5,058 nucleotides of DNA from Spirochaetaceae bacterium (lineage in GTDB: Bacteria; Spirochaetota; Spirochaetia; Treponematales; Breznakiellaceae): the NCBI GenBank assembly GCA_031267955.1, contig JAIRYB010000211.1, forward strand, positions 1 through 5,058. Direction: 5' to 3'. Under the pieces are notes generated by a model. That model saw nothing but the letters and a program-made list of their open reading frames with translations, was not told where the DNA came from and did not search any database. This document shows, piece by piece, positions 3,600 to 5,058 of the stretch; position 1 is the first letter of the stretch, and the number at the start of each line of letters is the position of its first letter. A program made the translations under genes and the position numbers.

Positions 3600-5058
3600 A
3601 TGGGAAAGAAAGTAACAGCGTCTGCCGGCGGGGACAGGGAGTTAATTTTTCAACTGGAGGGGCGGCCCCGTTTGGGGCTTGCGTTACCCCTGGGCCTGCA
3701 GCATGTTCTGGCGATGTTCATCGGCAACCTTGCGCCGGTGCTGGTACTGTCAGGTATTATCAGCAGCGTTACCGGGGAGGCGATTGTTACCCCCCAGCAG
3801 AAGATGCTCATGGTGCAGTGCTGCATGTTCGCCTCGGGGGTGACGACGCTGATCCAGCTCTACCCCCTGAAGCTCGGGGCCTTTCAGGTAGGCGCGGGGC
3901 TTCCCATTGTGATGGGCACCGCCTTTGCCTTTGTTCCCACCATGCGGACCCTGGGGGCGGAATTCGGCATTAACGCGGTTTTGGGCGCCATATTCGCGGC
4001 CAGCGTGGTGGAAATAATTATGGGCCTTTTTATCAAACCCTTAAAAAAATTCTTTCCGCCCCTGGTTATCGGCGCGGTGCTTATCACCATAGGGCTCCAC
4101 CTGCTTCCCGTGGGGGTCCAGTATCTCGCCGGCGGCGCGGGGCCCGAAGCCAACGCCACCCTGGCGGCCCGGCTGGCGGCGGAAGGGAAGGAGATTCCCG
4201 CTTCGGTGGCGGCCCTGGCCTCCCAATACGCCTCGTGGCAGAATCTTTTGATCGGCGGCGTAGTGTTTGTTACGATTATTCTCCTCCAGCGTTTCGGCAG
4301 GGGGATGTTTAAAATCTCCGCCATCCTCATCGGCATTATCACCGGTTATATTTTGGCGATTATTCTGGGCCAGGTGAACTTCCGGACCGTCATGGACGCC
4401 GGTTTTATTTCCGTTCCCATTCCCTTTTCCATTAAACCGGTTTTCAGGCTGGAACCCATCATCGCCATGGCGGCAATTTATGTGGTCTCCGGCCTAGAGA
4501 CCATGGGGAACATCAACGGCATTACCGTGGCCGCCTTTGACCGGGAAGCAACGGTCAAGGAAACGTCCGGAGCGGTAATCGCGGACGCGGCGGGTTCCAT
4601 GTTCGCTTCCGTATTCAACACCCTTCCCAATACCGCCTTTGGCCAGAACGCCGGTATCGTGGCCATGACCAAAGTAGTTAATAAATGGTGTATCGCCACC
4701 GGCGCGATTGTGCTGATCCTGGCGGGCTTTGTTCCCAAGATCGGCGCGGTTTTTTCCGTCATGCCCTCCAGCGTGCTGGGCGGCGCGGTGGTTACCGTAT
4801 TCGCCATGATTATGCTCAACGGGATCAAACTCCTTGCCAAGGCGGGCTTCTCCGACCGGAACCTGCTGATCCTGGCCATCACCTTCGGGGCCGGCTTTGC
4901 GGTGGGGGACAACAAACTGCTGGTGGGGAAGCTGCCTGCGGCCCTGCAGTATATTTTCCGGGACACCACCGTGGCGGTCTGTGTTATTTCCGTTCTGGCC
5001 AACGCCCTGTTCCCCGCCTCGGAATCGGACAAGGCCAAACTGGAAGCGGCCCAGAAAG
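3600..5058 (+). CDS. NCS2 xanthine/urate-type permease, 3' end missing
   Basis: Nucleobase:cation symporter-2 (uracil-xanthine permease) membrane protein; 486 codons are visible with no stop before the window edge, so nearly complete (E. coli UacT and XanQ are about 482 and 466). It probably imports xanthine or urate with protons. Hydrophobic segments alternate through the protein, consistent with the 14-helix fold. NCS2 landmarks: Gln34-His35 in helix 1 (GLQHVLAMF), QVGAGLPIVMGTAFAF (96-111) in helix 3, Glu300 in helix 8 (GLETMGN), Asp329 in helix 9 (VIADAAGS), Gln349-Asn350 (FGQNAG) and the family signature MPSSVLGGAVVTVFAMIMLNG split across 388-408. Glu300, Asp329 and Gln-Asn match the substrate-site residues of XanQ/UacT. 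Position 304 is Asn where xanthine permeases have Asp (XanQ Asp276); UacT has Met there and shares the E-S/T-M-G context. A long Ala-rich loop spans about 180-214. Xanthine versus urate cannot be settled; the urate-pathway neighbours favour these over uracil. Confidence 0.93.
   Translation, partial: MGKKVTASAGGDRELIFQLEGRPRLGLALPLGLQHVLAMFIGNLAPVLVLSGIISSVTGEAIVTPQQKMLMVQCCMFASGVTTLIQLYPLKLGAFQVGAGLPIVMGTAFAFVPTMRTLGAEFGINAVLGAIFAASVVEIIMGLFIKPLKKFFPPLVIGAVLITIGLHLLPVGVQYLAGGAGPEANATLAARLAAEGKEIPASVAALASQYASWQNLLIGGVVFVTIILLQRFGRGMFKISAILIGIITGYILAIILGQVNFRTVMDAGFISVPIPFSIKPVFRLEPIIAMAAIYVVSGLETMGNINGITVAAFDREATVKETSGAVIADAAGSMFASVFNTLPNTAFGQNAGIVAMTKVVNKWCIATGAIVLILAGFVPKIGAVFSVMPSSVLGGAVVTVFAMIMLNGIKLLAKAGFSDRNLLILAITFGAGFAVGDNKLLVGKLPAALQYIFRDTTVAVCVISVLANALFPASESDKAKLEAAQK

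Noticed and set aside
3335..3973. Plus-strand 212-codon ORF spanning the kinase end and permease start
   Set aside because: It is out of frame with two clear genes, rich in Arg/Gly/Pro, and has no domain or ribosome binding site.
4478..5038. Minus-strand ORF opposite the permease
   Set aside because: The plus-strand frame has full NCS2 motifs; the antisense product is a shadow rich in Ala/Thr/Ser.

Overview
This window carries four collinear plus-strand genes that look like part of an anaerobic purine/urate (2,3-diureidopropionate-type) catabolic cluster. From left to right they are: the 3' part of a YgeY-family M20 metallohydrolase (1-954); a complete YgeW-family carbamoyltransferase (1403-2596); a complete carbamate kinase, ArcC/YqeA type (2601-3566); and most of a nucleobase:cation symporter-2 (NCS2) xanthine/urate permease (3600-5058, cut by the window edge). 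E. coli has ygeW, ygeY and yqeA together in its purine-catabolism and selenium-linked cluster, so the grouping is a conserved theme rather than chance.

The genes fit one route. The permease would import xanthine or urate. YgeY and YgeW would act on ureido (carbamoyl-amine) intermediates, with YgeW probably running as a phosphorolytic carbamoyltransferase that releases carbamoyl phosphate. The kinase would turn carbamoyl phosphate plus ADP into ATP, carbamate and then ammonia and CO2. The families are read directly from the sequence. The joint pathway is inference from family knowledge, and the substrates are not proven here.

ygeW, the kinase and the permease are closely packed (4 nt and 33 nt gaps) and are probably one transcript. 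A 448-nt gap separates them from ygeY. It is the only substantial non-coding stretch and is unusually structured. It holds a hairpin just after the ygeY stop, a nested inverted repeat built on ACCACGAAC/GTTCGTGGT-like units, several G/C homopolymer runs that pair with each other, a roughly 100-nt stem structure and a G6/C6 hairpin just before the ygeW ribosome binding site. A 50-codon ORF with a good Shine-Dalgarno starts 2 nt after the ygeY stop but runs into the repeat, so it may be the remnant of a lost gene or chance.

Coding DNA is moderately GC-rich with many GGG, CGG, CCC, GAA and AAA codons. Together with the repeat style of the gap and the anaerobic gene content, this would suit a host-associated anaerobe such as an insect-gut spirochaete (Treponema-like). 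That assignment is a low-confidence inference; a Firmicute cannot be excluded. No RNA genes, CRISPR arrays, transposase genes or origins were seen.
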